Made by a program: the position numbers and the translations under genes
Notes under the pieces: generated by a model
Told to the model about the DNA's origin: nothing
What the model saw: only the letters and a program-made list of their open reading frames with translations
Databases searched by the model: none
Shown here: piece after piece, positions 8,902-17,077 of the stretch
How positions within the stretch are numbered: position 1 is the stretch's first letter
Layout of the letters: every line of letters begins with the position of its first letter
Assembly: GCF_004216755.1 (NCBI RefSeq)
Contig: NZ_SGWZ01000003.1
Location: 310,001 to 374,000, forward strand
Source of the DNA: Kerstersia gyiorum
GTDB taxonomy: Bacteria > Pseudomonadota > Gammaproteobacteria > Burkholderiales > Burkholderiaceae_B
Length of the DNA: 64,000 nucleotides
Reading direction: 5' to 3'

Positions 8902-9180
8902 ATGACCCAAGCCAGCGCCCGCCACATCCTCGTGGACTCCGAAGCCAAGTGCAACGAACTGAAGGCCGCCATCGAAAACGGCGCCGACTTCGCCCAAGTA
9001 GCACGCGAGAACTCCAGCTGCCCGTCAAGCCGTGACGGCGGCAACCTGGGCACCTTCGGCCCAGGCCAAATGGTGCCGGAATTCGACCGCGTGGTGTTCA
9101 GCGCCCCGGTCAACGTGGTTCAAGGCCCCGTGCGCACGCAATTCGGCTACCACCTGGTTGAAGTGACCAGCCGCCAGTAA
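8902..9180 (+). CDS. Parvulin-type peptidyl-prolyl cis-trans isomerase
   Basis: 92 residues, a single free-standing PpiC/rotamase domain with no signal peptide, the size of E. coli PpiC. Family motifs are ARHILVDSE, FAQVARENSSCPS, GGNLGTFGPGQMVPEFD and the closing QFGYHLVEV. Catalyses proline isomerisation in cytoplasmic clients. AAGGAATATAG precedes the ATG, and a strong intrinsic terminator follows the gene. Confidence 0.95.
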   Translation: MTQASARHILVDSEAKCNELKAAIENGADFAQVARENSSCPSSRDGGNLGTFGPGQMVPEFDRVVFSAPVNVVQGPVRTQFGYHLVEVTSRQ

Positions 9181-9244
9181 GGCGCACGCCAGGTCCGTGG
9201 GCTGCCCGGCAACTTGCAGCAGCCCTGGCGGACGGAATGACGGA

Positions 9245-9280
9245 AGAAGGCCCGCGCATCATGCCCGGGCCTTCTTTTTT
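9245..9280 (+). terminator. Intrinsic terminator after parvulin gene
   Basis: Ten-bp stem (9245-9254 with 9266-9275), 11-base loop, followed by a run of T to 9280. Classical Rho-independent structure about 65 bases after the stop codon. Confidence 0.9.
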
Positions 9281-9294
9281 CCACCTAACGGCGT

Positions 9295-10362
9295 TCAGAT
9301 CCCCAGGAACGGGAAAGGCTTGCTTTCCTTGAAGCTGGCATTGGCCTTGCCGGAGAAGATATTCTTCTGGTCCGGGCCCAGGTCCAGCTTCATGACCTTG
9401 CCGGTCTTCTCGGAGAAGTCCAGCTCGTTCAGTTCCACCCAGAAGGTATTGGGCGTCAGTGCCGATTCGAAGTAGTAGTGCAGGCGCTTCTGGTCTGCCA
9501 CGGTACGCCAGCGGGTGGACGAAATATTCGGCTGGTCCGGGGTAGTCAGGCCATAGGGCACGGAGACGTTGCGGATCACGCTGAACACGCTGGCGATGGT
9601 TTCGCGGCGGTCGGCCGTCTTGGGAACGGCATTGATGTAGAACGACGCACGGGCAAAGCGGTCGGAGGCGCGGTTAGTACCCGGCAACATGATGGTGCCT
9701 CCAATCTGCTCCCAGTACTCGTTCATCGCCAGCTGCTTGTCGAAGGTCGGTGAGTTGGTCATCACCTGATATTCGCGGCTGTGATGGATCACCTGCTTGC
9801 CATCTATGTATTCGACGATGGCGCTGTCCCCGCTGGCGTCGGATATAGACAGGTGCAGCGTCGCCAGGCGGCTCTCGCCAGGCACGTTGTCGGTGACCAG
9901 CGTGAAGGGTTCGGTTTCCAGCACCTTGACGGCTTCTTCGACCGTGGCGAAATTATCCAGCACGTATTGTGCCCATGCCGCGATGGACAGCCCGGGCTTG
10001 TCGCCATCAAAGGTCGGGTATTCGGACTCCACCAACCACAGCACGCTGGCCGACAGGCCGGCTTCGTTCAGACCGTCCGTGGTGGAGATGTCATAGCCCG
10101 AGGCAATGACGCTGCCGTACCTGGATTTCCATTTCAGCGAGTTCGGCCCGGCTTCGCCAGAGCGCTCCATTCCTCGTGGAAATACCCACAGGTTGGTCGC
10201 GACGTCCGTTTTCCAATCCATGGAACGGGCCGTCACGATCTGACCGTCGATGCCGTGATACACCACCCGCGTGCAGGCGTCGGCGTCCGGCGCTGCGGCG
10301 GCGCCTGCCGCAAGTAGCGCGGCGGCCAACAGGGCGGCCAACGGTTGCCTGGAGAATTTCAT
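9295..10362 (-). CDS. Exported choloylglycine-hydrolase-family (Ntn) amidase
   Basis: 355 residues. The ATG has AGGAGGAACACCC in front and starts a signal peptide (MKFSRQPLAALLAAALLAAG). The residue expected as the N-terminal nucleophile of this Ntn-hydrolase family is Cys30 in DACTRVVYHG, exposed after processing; further marks are ARSMDW, ISTTDGLNEAGL and the Asn-containing NSPTFDKQ. Members cleave linear amides: bile-salt conjugates, penicillin V or N-acyl homoserine lactones. In a free-living betaproteobacterium penicillin-acylase-like or AHL-acylase activity is as likely as bile-salt hydrolysis; substrate undecided. Confidence 0.9.
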   Translation of the reverse strand: MKFSRQPLAALLAAALLAAGAAAAPDADACTRVVYHGIDGQIVTARSMDWKTDVATNLWVFPRGMERSGEAGPNSLKWKSRYGSVIASGYDISTTDGLNEAGLSASVLWLVESEYPTFDGDKPGLSIAAWAQYVLDNFATVEEAVKVLETEPFTLVTDNVPGESRLATLHLSISDASGDSAIVEYIDGKQVIHHSREYQVMTNSPTFDKQLAMNEYWEQIGGTIMLPGTNRASDRFARASFYINAVPKTADRRETIASVFSVIRNVSVPYGLTTPDQPNISSTRWRTVADQKRLHYYFESALTPNTFWVELNELDFSEKTGKVMKLDLGPDQKNIFSGKANASFKESKPFPFLGI

Positions 10363-10696
10363 GGGTGTTCCTCCTGTGTCAGAAATCCATTGCCGACGCT
10401 GATGCCGGCGACATGCCTCCATTATGCCCGCAGGCGTCCCGGATCAGGCGGAACATTGACAGGACTTGACCTCGCTCAAGCGCCTTGCCCCGGACCGGGT
10501 GCCTCCTGCATGCGCTGGCGATTCTGCATACAGGCGCATGCAATGCCCTATCACAAGTGTGACAGCACACTTGCCGGGCCTGCCGTTAGAATGCCGTCGC
10601 AATCCTGCCCCCAGCCTGCGCCAAACCGGCAAGGCGGCCGCCGCACTCACCGCGCAGGCGGCGCCGGGCCGTGAACTACCCGCTGCCGTGTAGCAG
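10363..10696. other. Non-coding stretch with palindromic sites
   Basis: No gene seen. It holds the leader of the choloylglycine-hydrolase-family gene, an FNR/Anr-like half-palindrome TTGACCTCGCTCAA at 10466-10479, and a perfect 8-bp inverted repeat CAAGTGTG-acag-CACACTTG at 10554-10573. The right end (from about 10600) may contain the decayed 5' end of the OmpA-family pseudogene. Confidence 0.5.
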
Positions 10697-11576
10697 CTGC
10701 CTGTCAGTCCCCATGCACTGGGCACTTTTCCTTTCCTGAACGCCCCCGCCAACTATTCCTACCACTTTTCCGATGGCATTCCAGGCGATGCCATCAGCGA
10801 GTTCGGACGCGAATACTTTGCCGTGGATGGCAAGCTCTACCGGCAGGAAGGCAAGGTATTCAAAAGCACCCTGGAGAAGGCACGTAATACCTCCGGACGC
10901 TTCAACCAGGCCCAGGTCGAGGCCAGCTACGAACAAGCCATTCATTACCGCACTGGGTGGCGTGAAACTTCACGACGGCAAGATATCCAGGAAGGAACGG
11001 GACCGGATCGGTAATGCCGAGCTGGTGGACAAGCAATATGGTCATTCGCTGCTGATTCCCGACCACGTGCAGACCTATGTGATTCGCCAGCCCAGCGCCG
11101 ATGTATGGATTCAATTCTCCACACTGGATGAGGAAAGCGGCGCCATCACCATCCTGGAAACCGCTGCGCTGGCCCCGTTGAACATCACGACGGTCAATGC
11201 GGAACAACTGGGTCAGACGCTGGATCAGGACGGCCGGGCCACACTGGACATCCTGTTCGATACCGACGAGGCCTCCTTGACCCCGGCAGGAGCCTTGCTG
11301 GCGCTGGAAATCGGCAAACTGATGCGCCAGCAACCGAGCCTGAAACTCAGCATAGAAGGCCATACCGACAATACCGGCACGCAGGCCCACAACCAGGCCC
11401 TGTCGCGGCAACGCGCAGAAACCGTGGTAACACTGCTGCGCACGCTGGGGATAGCAGCCTCCCGCCTGCAAGCCGTCGGTCACGGGGCGTCGCAAGCCCG
11501 CGTTCCCAACGATACCCCCGAAAATCGAGCGCTGAACCGACGGGTCGTGCTGGTGAAAATCACCGCGGCGAAATAA
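10697..11576 (+). pseudogene. OmpA-family protein, frameshifted
   Basis: Two adjacent frames together make an OmpA-C-like envelope protein. Frame 2 from 10697 encodes LPVSPHALGTFPFLNAP and on to KARNTSGRFNQAQVEASYEQAI; the protein then continues in frame 3 as TALGGVKLHDGKISRK to the end at 11576. The switch falls on a perfect tandem CATT duplication (10939-10946); removing one copy restores the frame. The C-terminal peptidoglycan-binding domain is intact (LFDTDEASLTPAG, EGHTDNTGTQAHNQALSRQRA, NRRVVLVK). Upstream, a TAG at 10691 closes frame 2 and no start or signal peptide is found, so the 5' end looks decayed too. An ATG at 10773 in the third frame is not a credible start. Confidence 0.8.
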
Positions 11577-11714
11577 CGGGGGCAGCAGCGGGTGCAGTGA
11601 CGAAGAAAAGCAACGTCGGCAAAAAGCCAGGGCGACGGCGGCCTAGTCAGCAGCCGTCAGGCGCATCTCCTGCAAAGGTGGCCGTGCGGCGGTGCAATAC
11701 CGTGCCAGACCCGG

Positions 11715-12707
11715 CTATTCCAGTGCCGCCGCCAGCGCCTTGCCATCCACGCTGACCGTCCCGGCATTGAGCATTCCGTCCAGGTAGGCCCGCGCAGCCT
11801 GTTTCTGGCGCTGCGCCCGCAAGGCCGCGCGCAGTTCATCCTCGACCTCTGCCAGCGCCGGCGTCCCGGCCGCCTGGATTTCCTGCAACTTCAGCACATG
11901 AAAGCCTGCCGGCAACTGCACCGGCCCGGCAATCTGGCCAGCCTTCATGCCTGCGATCACCTCGCGCAGCTCGGGCACCACCTGTGCCAATGGCAGCAAG
12001 CCGATCTCCCCGCCCTGCCCGGCCGAGGCCTGGTCCTGCGAGAACTCGCGCGCCAGGCTGGCGAAATCCGCTTTGGGCTGGGCTGCCCGACGCGCCAGAT
12101 CCGCCGCCTGGCGGCGCGCCTGCTCCACGGCGCCGGCATCGCCGTAGGGGGCGGCAATAAAGATCTGGCTCAGGCGGTAACGCGCCGGCACCTGCAATTG
12201 CGCCTGGTTCTGCTCATAGGCCACCTGCAGCTCCTGCGCGGACGGATAATCCGCCGGCGCCTGGCTGACCGACTCCAGATACGTGCTCAAGACGATGCGC
12301 TCGGTGGCGGCCTGGATCATCTCGCTCACGTCCGAACGCTCCAGCCAGCCCTGGTTGCGGGCCTGCTGCGCCAGCGCTTTCTCTGCCAGCCGCGCCTGCA
12401 GCAGGCGGTCCAGCGCCGGCCGGTCGGCGGCCAGTTGCTGGCGCTCGGCTGGCGGCACGGCAGCCAGCAGGCCACGAACTTCATCAGCAGTCAGGACGAC
12501 CGTACCCAGGCTGGCGACCACGGGTGCAACCTGGCTCGCCGGCCCGCTCACAGGCGCACTGACAGCATGTTCCTGTGGCGGGGTGTCGGCCTTGCCTGCG
12601 GCATCGCCGCAACCGGCCAGCACCAGCCCGCCCATCGCCGTGGCAACGGCAGCCACCCTACGTTGCATTTTCATGGGCGTCGAAAAAATTCCTGCAAACC
12701 GTTTCAT
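11715..12707 (-). CDS. PpiC-type peptidyl-prolyl isomerase lipoprotein
   Basis: 330 residues; the ATG has GAGGAAG upstream. Signal peptide ends in a lipobox, LAGC, with Cys33 lipidated. A SurA/EpsD-like N-terminal helical chaperone region (about 60-170) precedes one parvulin domain (about 175-280: RYRLSQIFIAAP, FASLAREFSQDQASAGQGGEIG, LPAGFHVLKLQEI). Likely a periplasmic membrane-anchored foldase for outer-membrane or secreted clients. It is the last gene of the minus-strand locus that starts with the TpsB pore at 20567, so a role in folding the porin or a secreted partner is a reasonable inference. Confidence 0.88.
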   Translation of the reverse strand: MKRFAGIFSTPMKMQRRVAAVATAMGGLVLAGCGDAAGKADTPPQEHAVSAPVSGPASQVAPVVASLGTVVLTADEVRGLLAAVPPAERQQLAADRPALDRLLQARLAEKALAQQARNQGWLERSDVSEMIQAATERIVLSTYLESVSQAPADYPSAQELQVAYEQNQAQLQVPARYRLSQIFIAAPYGDAGAVEQARRQAADLARRAAQPKADFASLAREFSQDQASAGQGGEIGLLPLAQVVPELREVIAGMKAGQIAGPVQLPAGFHVLKLQEIQAAGTPALAEVEDELRAALRAQRQKQAARAYLDGMLNAGTVSVDGKALAAALE

Positions 12708-12784
12708 CCTGGCTTCCTCGTCCTGTTCCTGTCCAGGCCTGGACCGACCTGGCGCATGATTCGAACTGCTGCCGGTCGGGCCGC

Positions 12785-13294
12785 TCAAGCAGCTGTTCCG
12801 GCAGCAGCGGCCTCTGCCGGGGTCGCCGCAATGGCGGCCTCGGGATCGCTATCGGCCTTGGCGGCATCCGCCTGCATCATGGCGAACTGGCGCAAGAACA
12901 GCACAAACTCCTGCAGCAGCCTGTCCCACAACTCGATCATGGCGCGCACGTGATTGCCGGATACGCCCCCGGCCACCACCACGTCCATCTCCATGACCAG
13001 GAAGTCGCCCTGGGTACTGAGACGCGCGAAACGCTTGCTGCCGTTCCAGCGCCCGACCAGGGTGTCGGGCAGCTCGCCCTGCACACGCAAGACGCAGGCG
13101 AAGGTGTAGTCGACAAACTCGCCAACGGCGGGCGCCTGGTTACCGGGCCGCACCGAAAAGCCGATGCCCTGGGCCGCGCTCAGCAACTGCGCCTGGCCGT
13201 TCTGTTCTGAATGCGTGACCCGATAGCCCATGTCCTGCAGCAATTCCTGCAGACGTGCGGTCGACATGGCCTGGATGAGGGAAAGATCGTTCAT
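12785..13294 (-). CDS. YbjN-domain protein
   Basis: 169 residues (MNDLSLIQAM...). The central part, EFVDYTFACVLRVQGELP, then RWNGSKRFARLSTQGDFLVM and VVVAGGVSGNH, fits the YbjN family, which resembles type III secretion chaperones in fold and has an unclear role in motility and stress. No signal peptide, so cytoplasmic; the C-terminal 30 residues are Ala-rich and disordered. Fifth to sixth position in the porin/TonB/ExbB/TpsB locus; 99 bp separate it from the coiled-coil gene upstream. Confidence 0.75.
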   Translation of the reverse strand: MNDLSLIQAMSTARLQELLQDMGYRVTHSEQNGQAQLLSAAQGIGFSVRPGNQAPAVGEFVDYTFACVLRVQGELPDTLVGRWNGSKRFARLSTQGDFLVMEMDVVVAGGVSGNHVRAMIELWDRLLQEFVLFLRQFAMMQADAAKADSDPEAAIAATPAEAAAAGTAA

Positions 13295-13393
13295 GGGAGA
13301 AAATCCATCAGTCTGGAAAAAAGGGGTTCCCCGCATCCATGCGGAGACAGGAAGGGAGCAACCAACAAAAGAACCGCTGCCGCTGCCATGACG

Positions 13394-14065
13394 CTAGTCA
13401 CCGGCAGCCCGGGCTGCCGCCTGTCCGGGATCGAATCGGCCGTCGTACAGCTGGTCGCCATATTCCTGCGCCTGGTTTTCGAACATGACACGGGCCTCGC
13501 GCGAGAATGGCTGGCGCAGGGAGAACACCGCGCCGGTGCTGAACGACTCGTAGGCCGCCAGGATTTCCTTGCCGGCGGCATACAACTGTGCATTCTTCTG
13601 CGTGCAGGCCAGAAGCTGGCCCTGCGTTTCCTCCTGGCTGGCCAGCAGGGCCTTGCGCTGGGTTTCGGCAGCACGCGCCATGCCCAGCAGCTCTTCGTAG
13701 GCTTGCCTGTACTTGTCTAGCTGTTCGTGGCTGGCCGCAACCTGTGCGCGGGCGCTGGCGTAGGCGGCATCCTGGCGCGATTGCAACTGGCCAGCCTGCT
13801 GGCGCGCCTGCACCAGCTCCTGCCTGAGGCTATCGCGCTCTTTGTAGGCCGCATCGCGCTGCGCCTCGGCCGCGCCTATCGCCGCATTCAGCTGCGCCTG
13901 CTGGCTCTGCAATTGCTGCAACTGCTGCGTCGTGGAACGCAGCTGGGTGCGCAGGCGCTCTTCCATGCTCTGCGCATTCTGCGCCTGCGCCGGCAGCGCG
14001 GCGCAGAACAGCGCCGCCGCCAGCACGCGCAGGCCGGCGATCAATGGGGCTGGACGTTTCATCAT
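13394..14065 (-). CDS. Periplasmic coiled-coil protein of unknown function
   Basis: 223 residues. Signal peptide (MMKRPAPLIAGLRVLAAALF, cleavage near AQAQ) followed by an almost continuous Gln/Ala/Glu-rich coiled coil from about 33 to 165, then a short C-terminal domain with AAYESFSTGAVFSLRQPF. The start may be either ATG of ATGATG. Only 2 bp separate it from the porin gene, so tight co-expression is expected. Shape suggests a spacer or adaptor in the periplasm; no enzymatic motif seen. Confidence 0.7.
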   Translation of the reverse strand: MMKRPAPLIAGLRVLAAALFCAALPAQAQNAQSMEERLRTQLRSTTQQLQQLQSQQAQLNAAIGAAEAQRDAAYKERDSLRQELVQARQQAGQLQSRQDAAYASARAQVAASHEQLDKYRQAYEELLGMARAAETQRKALLASQEETQGQLLACTQKNAQLYAAGKEILAAYESFSTGAVFSLRQPFSREARVMFENQAQEYGDQLYDGRFDPGQAAARAAGD

Positions 14066-14067
14066 GA

Positions 14068-15816
14068 TCAGAACCGTGCGTTGACTTCAAGCTGCAGGAC
14101 GTCGATGGACAACGGTGCGCCCGAGACTTCCTTGGAGCTGCTCCAGCGCAGCTGGCCATAGACGTTTTTCTCGAAGGCATAGCCCGCGCCGATGATGTAA
14201 CCGCGCGCGTTGGTACCGCCCAGGTGGAAGCTGGAATCGTTGTAGGCATCGGGCAGCGCATCCGGCTCGATGTAGCGGTAGCTTGCGAACACCTGCCAGT
14301 CTCCCTTGTCGTTCAGGCCATAGCCGTTGCCCAACGCTGCCTGAACCAGCCAGGCGTTCGGACCGCTGTCGATTCCGACGCGCACATCGTTGTCGTTGTA
14401 GATACCGTTGGACGCGATGAAATCCGTACCATGGCGAGTACTGCGTTCTTCCATCCGGCGCTTGCTGAATGCCAGGTTGCGCACATAGTTGCCAGTGACT
14501 CGCAGGCCCAGGCCATTGAGCACGCGGGTGTCCCAGCGCAGGTTCAGGTCCAGCAGGTTGAATTTGGAAGCCAGGCCCACATACTGGTATTCGTTCCACG
14601 ACTTGGTGCTGGATGGCTGCCAGTCGCGCAGCAGCATCAGGGTATTGCCCTTCTGCATGAAGGCGGGACGCGACCAGTCGGTATCGCAGGCGGATTCCGT
14701 CAGCGGGTCACAAGGGGAGGAAAGCTGCCCCAGCGTATTGTCATAGTAGTAATAGGCCAGCGCCCCGCGCAGCGTGTTGCTGGCATTTATCTTCCAGTCC
14801 GCGCCGGCCTGGGCGCCGAACAGCCATTTGTTCTCGCTGTCGCCTTCGCTCATGTCGCTCCAATTGAAGGGGCCATGGGCATACTCGAGCGCGAACGCGC
14901 CCAACGTACCGAACCAGGTCACGGGACGGCCCGCCGGCGCATGCCTGAACACGGCCGAAACGCCATCGAAATTCAGGTCGCCGGCATACAGCATATCGGT
15001 GGACACGAAGGGATTGGCGGCACGCCCTGCGGTCAGCGTGACCCAATCGGCAGGGCTGTACTTCAGGTAGGCCTGGTCCAGCCAGATGTCTTTTTTCTCC
15101 ATGCCGCCGCCCAGCGTTGTCGTGGTGGAAACCGGGCTGCTGGTGCTGCCGCTGGCCAGGCGGATACCCGCCTGCCACTGCTCGGCGAGCTGCACCTTCA
15201 CACCCAGCCCGGCGCGGATGCGCCATTGGTTGCGACGGTCCTTGCGTGCGTTCAGATAAGGAATGTCGTGCGCATAGACCGGCTTGCCGCTGTCGTCATA
15301 GACGTTGAACAAGGTTGGGCCGGCGGAATTGAACTTGGCGAAGTTGATGATGAGATCGCTGTTGCCGCCATCGAAAAAGTGGGATTCGTCGCGCACTCGC
15401 ATGTCGCCTTCCACGGTAATGCGCGACACCCAGTCCGGGAAGGTATTGGGCTGCGCCCAGTTTTCCGCCTGGGCCTGCGCCATGACATCGGCGCGCACGT
15501 CCTGACGTATCTGCTCGCGCACGGTTTCGGGGATATACGGCACGCGCACATCGCCAGGCTGGGCGAGGGCCGCACCCGTAGCCGCCACCGGCACGCCTGC
15601 CGCCGCCGTGCCGCGCGCCTGCGCGGCTTCTGCCTCGGCCTGCCGGACCAGCGCTTCGGCCTGGTCTTTCTGGATAACGCCCTGCTCCACCAGCAGGCGG
15701 ATCAGATTGATGGTGGCATTGTCCGAGGGAGCCGCTACCTGGGCCAGCGCCTGGCCGCTGCCCAGCGCCATGGCGATCGCCAAGGTGCAGGCCAGCCGGG
15801 TCGGTTGCAATTTCAT
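14068..15816 (-). CDS. Putative outer-membrane porin (Porin_5-like)
   Basis: 582 residues. I start at the ATG preceded by GGAGATTCTGAAA, which begins a signal peptide (MKLQPTRLACTLAIAMALGS, cleavage after QALAQ); a longer reading to 15867 overlaps the tonB stop. An N-terminal periplasmic stretch (NLIRLLVEQGVIQKDQAEAL, then Ala/Glu-rich) precedes a barrel with alternating aromatic strands (QWRIRAGLGVKVQL, DWVTLTAGRAANPF, DWQVFASYRYIEPDALPD) and ends in VNARF with terminal Phe for BAM recognition. Matches the uncharacterised large putative porin family. Directly follows tonB-exbD-exbB, so TonB-dependent gating or a structural role near the TpsB pore are both possible. Confidence 0.85.
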   Translation of the reverse strand: MKLQPTRLACTLAIAMALGSGQALAQVAAPSDNATINLIRLLVEQGVIQKDQAEALVRQAEAEAAQARGTAAAGVPVAATGAALAQPGDVRVPYIPETVREQIRQDVRADVMAQAQAENWAQPNTFPDWVSRITVEGDMRVRDESHFFDGGNSDLIINFAKFNSAGPTLFNVYDDSGKPVYAHDIPYLNARKDRRNQWRIRAGLGVKVQLAEQWQAGIRLASGSTSSPVSTTTTLGGGMEKKDIWLDQAYLKYSPADWVTLTAGRAANPFVSTDMLYAGDLNFDGVSAVFRHAPAGRPVTWFGTLGAFALEYAHGPFNWSDMSEGDSENKWLFGAQAGADWKINASNTLRGALAYYYYDNTLGQLSSPCDPLTESACDTDWSRPAFMQKGNTLMLLRDWQPSSTKSWNEYQYVGLASKFNLLDLNLRWDTRVLNGLGLRVTGNYVRNLAFSKRRMEERSTRHGTDFIASNGIYNDNDVRVGIDSGPNAWLVQAALGNGYGLNDKGDWQVFASYRYIEPDALPDAYNDSSFHLGGTNARGYIIGAGYAFEKNVYGQLRWSSSKEVSGAPLSIDVLQLEVNARF

Positions 15817-15863
15817 TTTCAGAATCTCCGGAAGGAATATCTTGTTGCGACGGAATGACAGCT

Positions 15864-16634
15864 TCATGAAGGCCGCCTGCTGTTGAGAACGGCACGCACC
15901 GGCATGGCCAGCGAGGCCGGCGGGCGCTGATCCAGGGCAGGCACGTCGCGCAAGGCGGCAATCACCTTGGCGTCTATGCCTGCGTCGCCGCTGGAACGGA
16001 CCAGCTCGACACGCGCCACCTGCCCCGTTTCCGTCAGCCAGATGCTGACCTGTACGCGATAGGCCAGGGTGCGTGTGCGTTCGTCTTCACGCAGGATCTT
16101 CTGCAGCGCGTAGCTCATGTACTGGCCGTAGGTAGCATTGCCAACGCGCCCACCACCACCGCTACCAGCCATGCCACGACCACTGCCGGCGGCGATATTG
16201 AAGGCGTCGCTGCCGGCCTGCGCGCTGGCATCCATTTCCATGGCCTGAGCCATGTCATCCGCAGGGGAAGGCGCTTCTTCCGGCTGTGGTTCCTCGGCCG
16301 GCACGGGTTCGGGTTCAGGCTCGGGCTCTACCAGTTCTTCGGGCGGCGGTTCTTCCGGCTCCGGAGGCGGCGGCTCAGGCTCGGGGGGAGGTGGCGGCGG
16401 CGGTGGCAGCGGGATGATCGCCGTCATGTCCGGCGCCTTGCGCTGTACGCTGCTCAGGCCGCTGGCCCACTGCCAGACGGCGTAGCCCAGCACGCCCACG
16501 ACCACCAGCGCAACGACCAGCTTGCCGGCGCGGCGCCGGCGCGCACGGCGTGCGTCATCCTGCGCGCCAGTACCCAGCAGGTCGGCGAATTCATCGCGGG
16601 GCGCCGGCGCAGCTTGTTTTTTCGGCTCAGTCAC
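15864..16634 (-). CDS. Energy transducer TonB
   Basis: 256 residues. Cytoplasmic basic N-terminus, one membrane anchor (about 38-56, LVVALVVVGVLGYAVWQW), a Pro/Glu-rich periplasm-spanning segment (76-124) and a C-terminal TonB domain with YGQYMSYALQKIL, RVQVSIWLTETGQVARVEL and the final VRAVLNSRR. Transmits proton-motive energy from ExbBD to an outer-membrane partner. 14 bp downstream of exbD. In this locus the nearest outer-membrane clients are the porin and the TpsB, not a classical receptor, which is unusual. Confidence 0.92.
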   Translation of the reverse strand: MTEPKKQAAPAPRDEFADLLGTGAQDDARRARRRRAGKLVVALVVVGVLGYAVWQWASGLSSVQRKAPDMTAIIPLPPPPPPPPEPEPPPPEPEEPPPEELVEPEPEPEPVPAEEPQPEEAPSPADDMAQAMEMDASAQAGSDAFNIAAGSGRGMAGSGGGGRVGNATYGQYMSYALQKILREDERTRTLAYRVQVSIWLTETGQVARVELVRSSGDAGIDAKVIAALRDVPALDQRPPASLAMPVRAVLNSRRPS

Positions 16635-16648
16635 AATGCCTCACCCCG

Positions 16649-17065
16649 TTATTGCGGCTTGCCGGTCACCAGGCCGACCTGGCTCAGTTCCAGCCGGCGC
16701 AACAGATCCAGCACTTCAACCACCTTGGCGTACTGCACCACCTGGTCGCCGCGCACGATGACCGGGAAATCCGGGTTCAGTGCCTTTTCCGTGCGCAGCC
16801 TGTCCTCCAGCTCAGGCAGGGTCACCGGGTAGGCATCCAGAAACACCTGGCCGACGTCATTGATGGAAATCGCCTTGGTCTTGGCCTGCGATAGCGACAC
16901 CGATGAACTGGCCTTGGGCAGGTCCACCTTGATGCCGGACACCTGTGCCGTGGCCGTCAGGATGAAAATCACCAGGACCACCAGCAGGACGTCCACCAGG
17001 GGCGTGATATTGATGCCGTCGACCAGCGCGCCGTCGTCGTCATCCTGGGAAGAAGCGGAAGCCAT
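16649..17065 (-). CDS. Biopolymer transport protein ExbD
   Basis: 138 residues. Two nearby ATGs exist; GAGGAGG is well spaced for the second (MASASSQDDDDG), so I use 17065 rather than 17071. Single membrane segment with the proton-relay Asp in INITPLVDVLLVVLVIFIL, followed by the periplasmic ExbD domain (KVDLPKASSS, VIVRGDQVVQYAKVVEVLDLL). Forms the proton channel with the ExbB-domain protein encoded 12 bp upstream and works with the adjacent TonB. Confidence 0.95.
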   Translation of the reverse strand: MASASSQDDDDGALVDGINITPLVDVLLVVLVIFILTATAQVSGIKVDLPKASSSVSLSQAKTKAISINDVGQVFLDAYPVTLPELEDRLRTEKALNPDFPVIVRGDQVVQYAKVVEVLDLLRRLELSQVGLVTGKPQ

Positions 17066-17077
17066 GTCCATTCCTCC

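Noticed and set aside
10773..10938. ATG at 10773 as start of an intact OmpA-like protein
   Set aside because: The first ~55 codons in that frame do not resemble the family, while the overlapping frame 2 does; a frameshift explains both.
14224..15858. 544-codon plus-strand frame
   Set aside because: Antisense to the porin, whose signal peptide, strands and C-terminal Phe are convincing.
16252..16485. Gly/Ser-rich plus-strand frame
   Set aside because: It is the complement of the Pro/Glu-rich segment of tonB.
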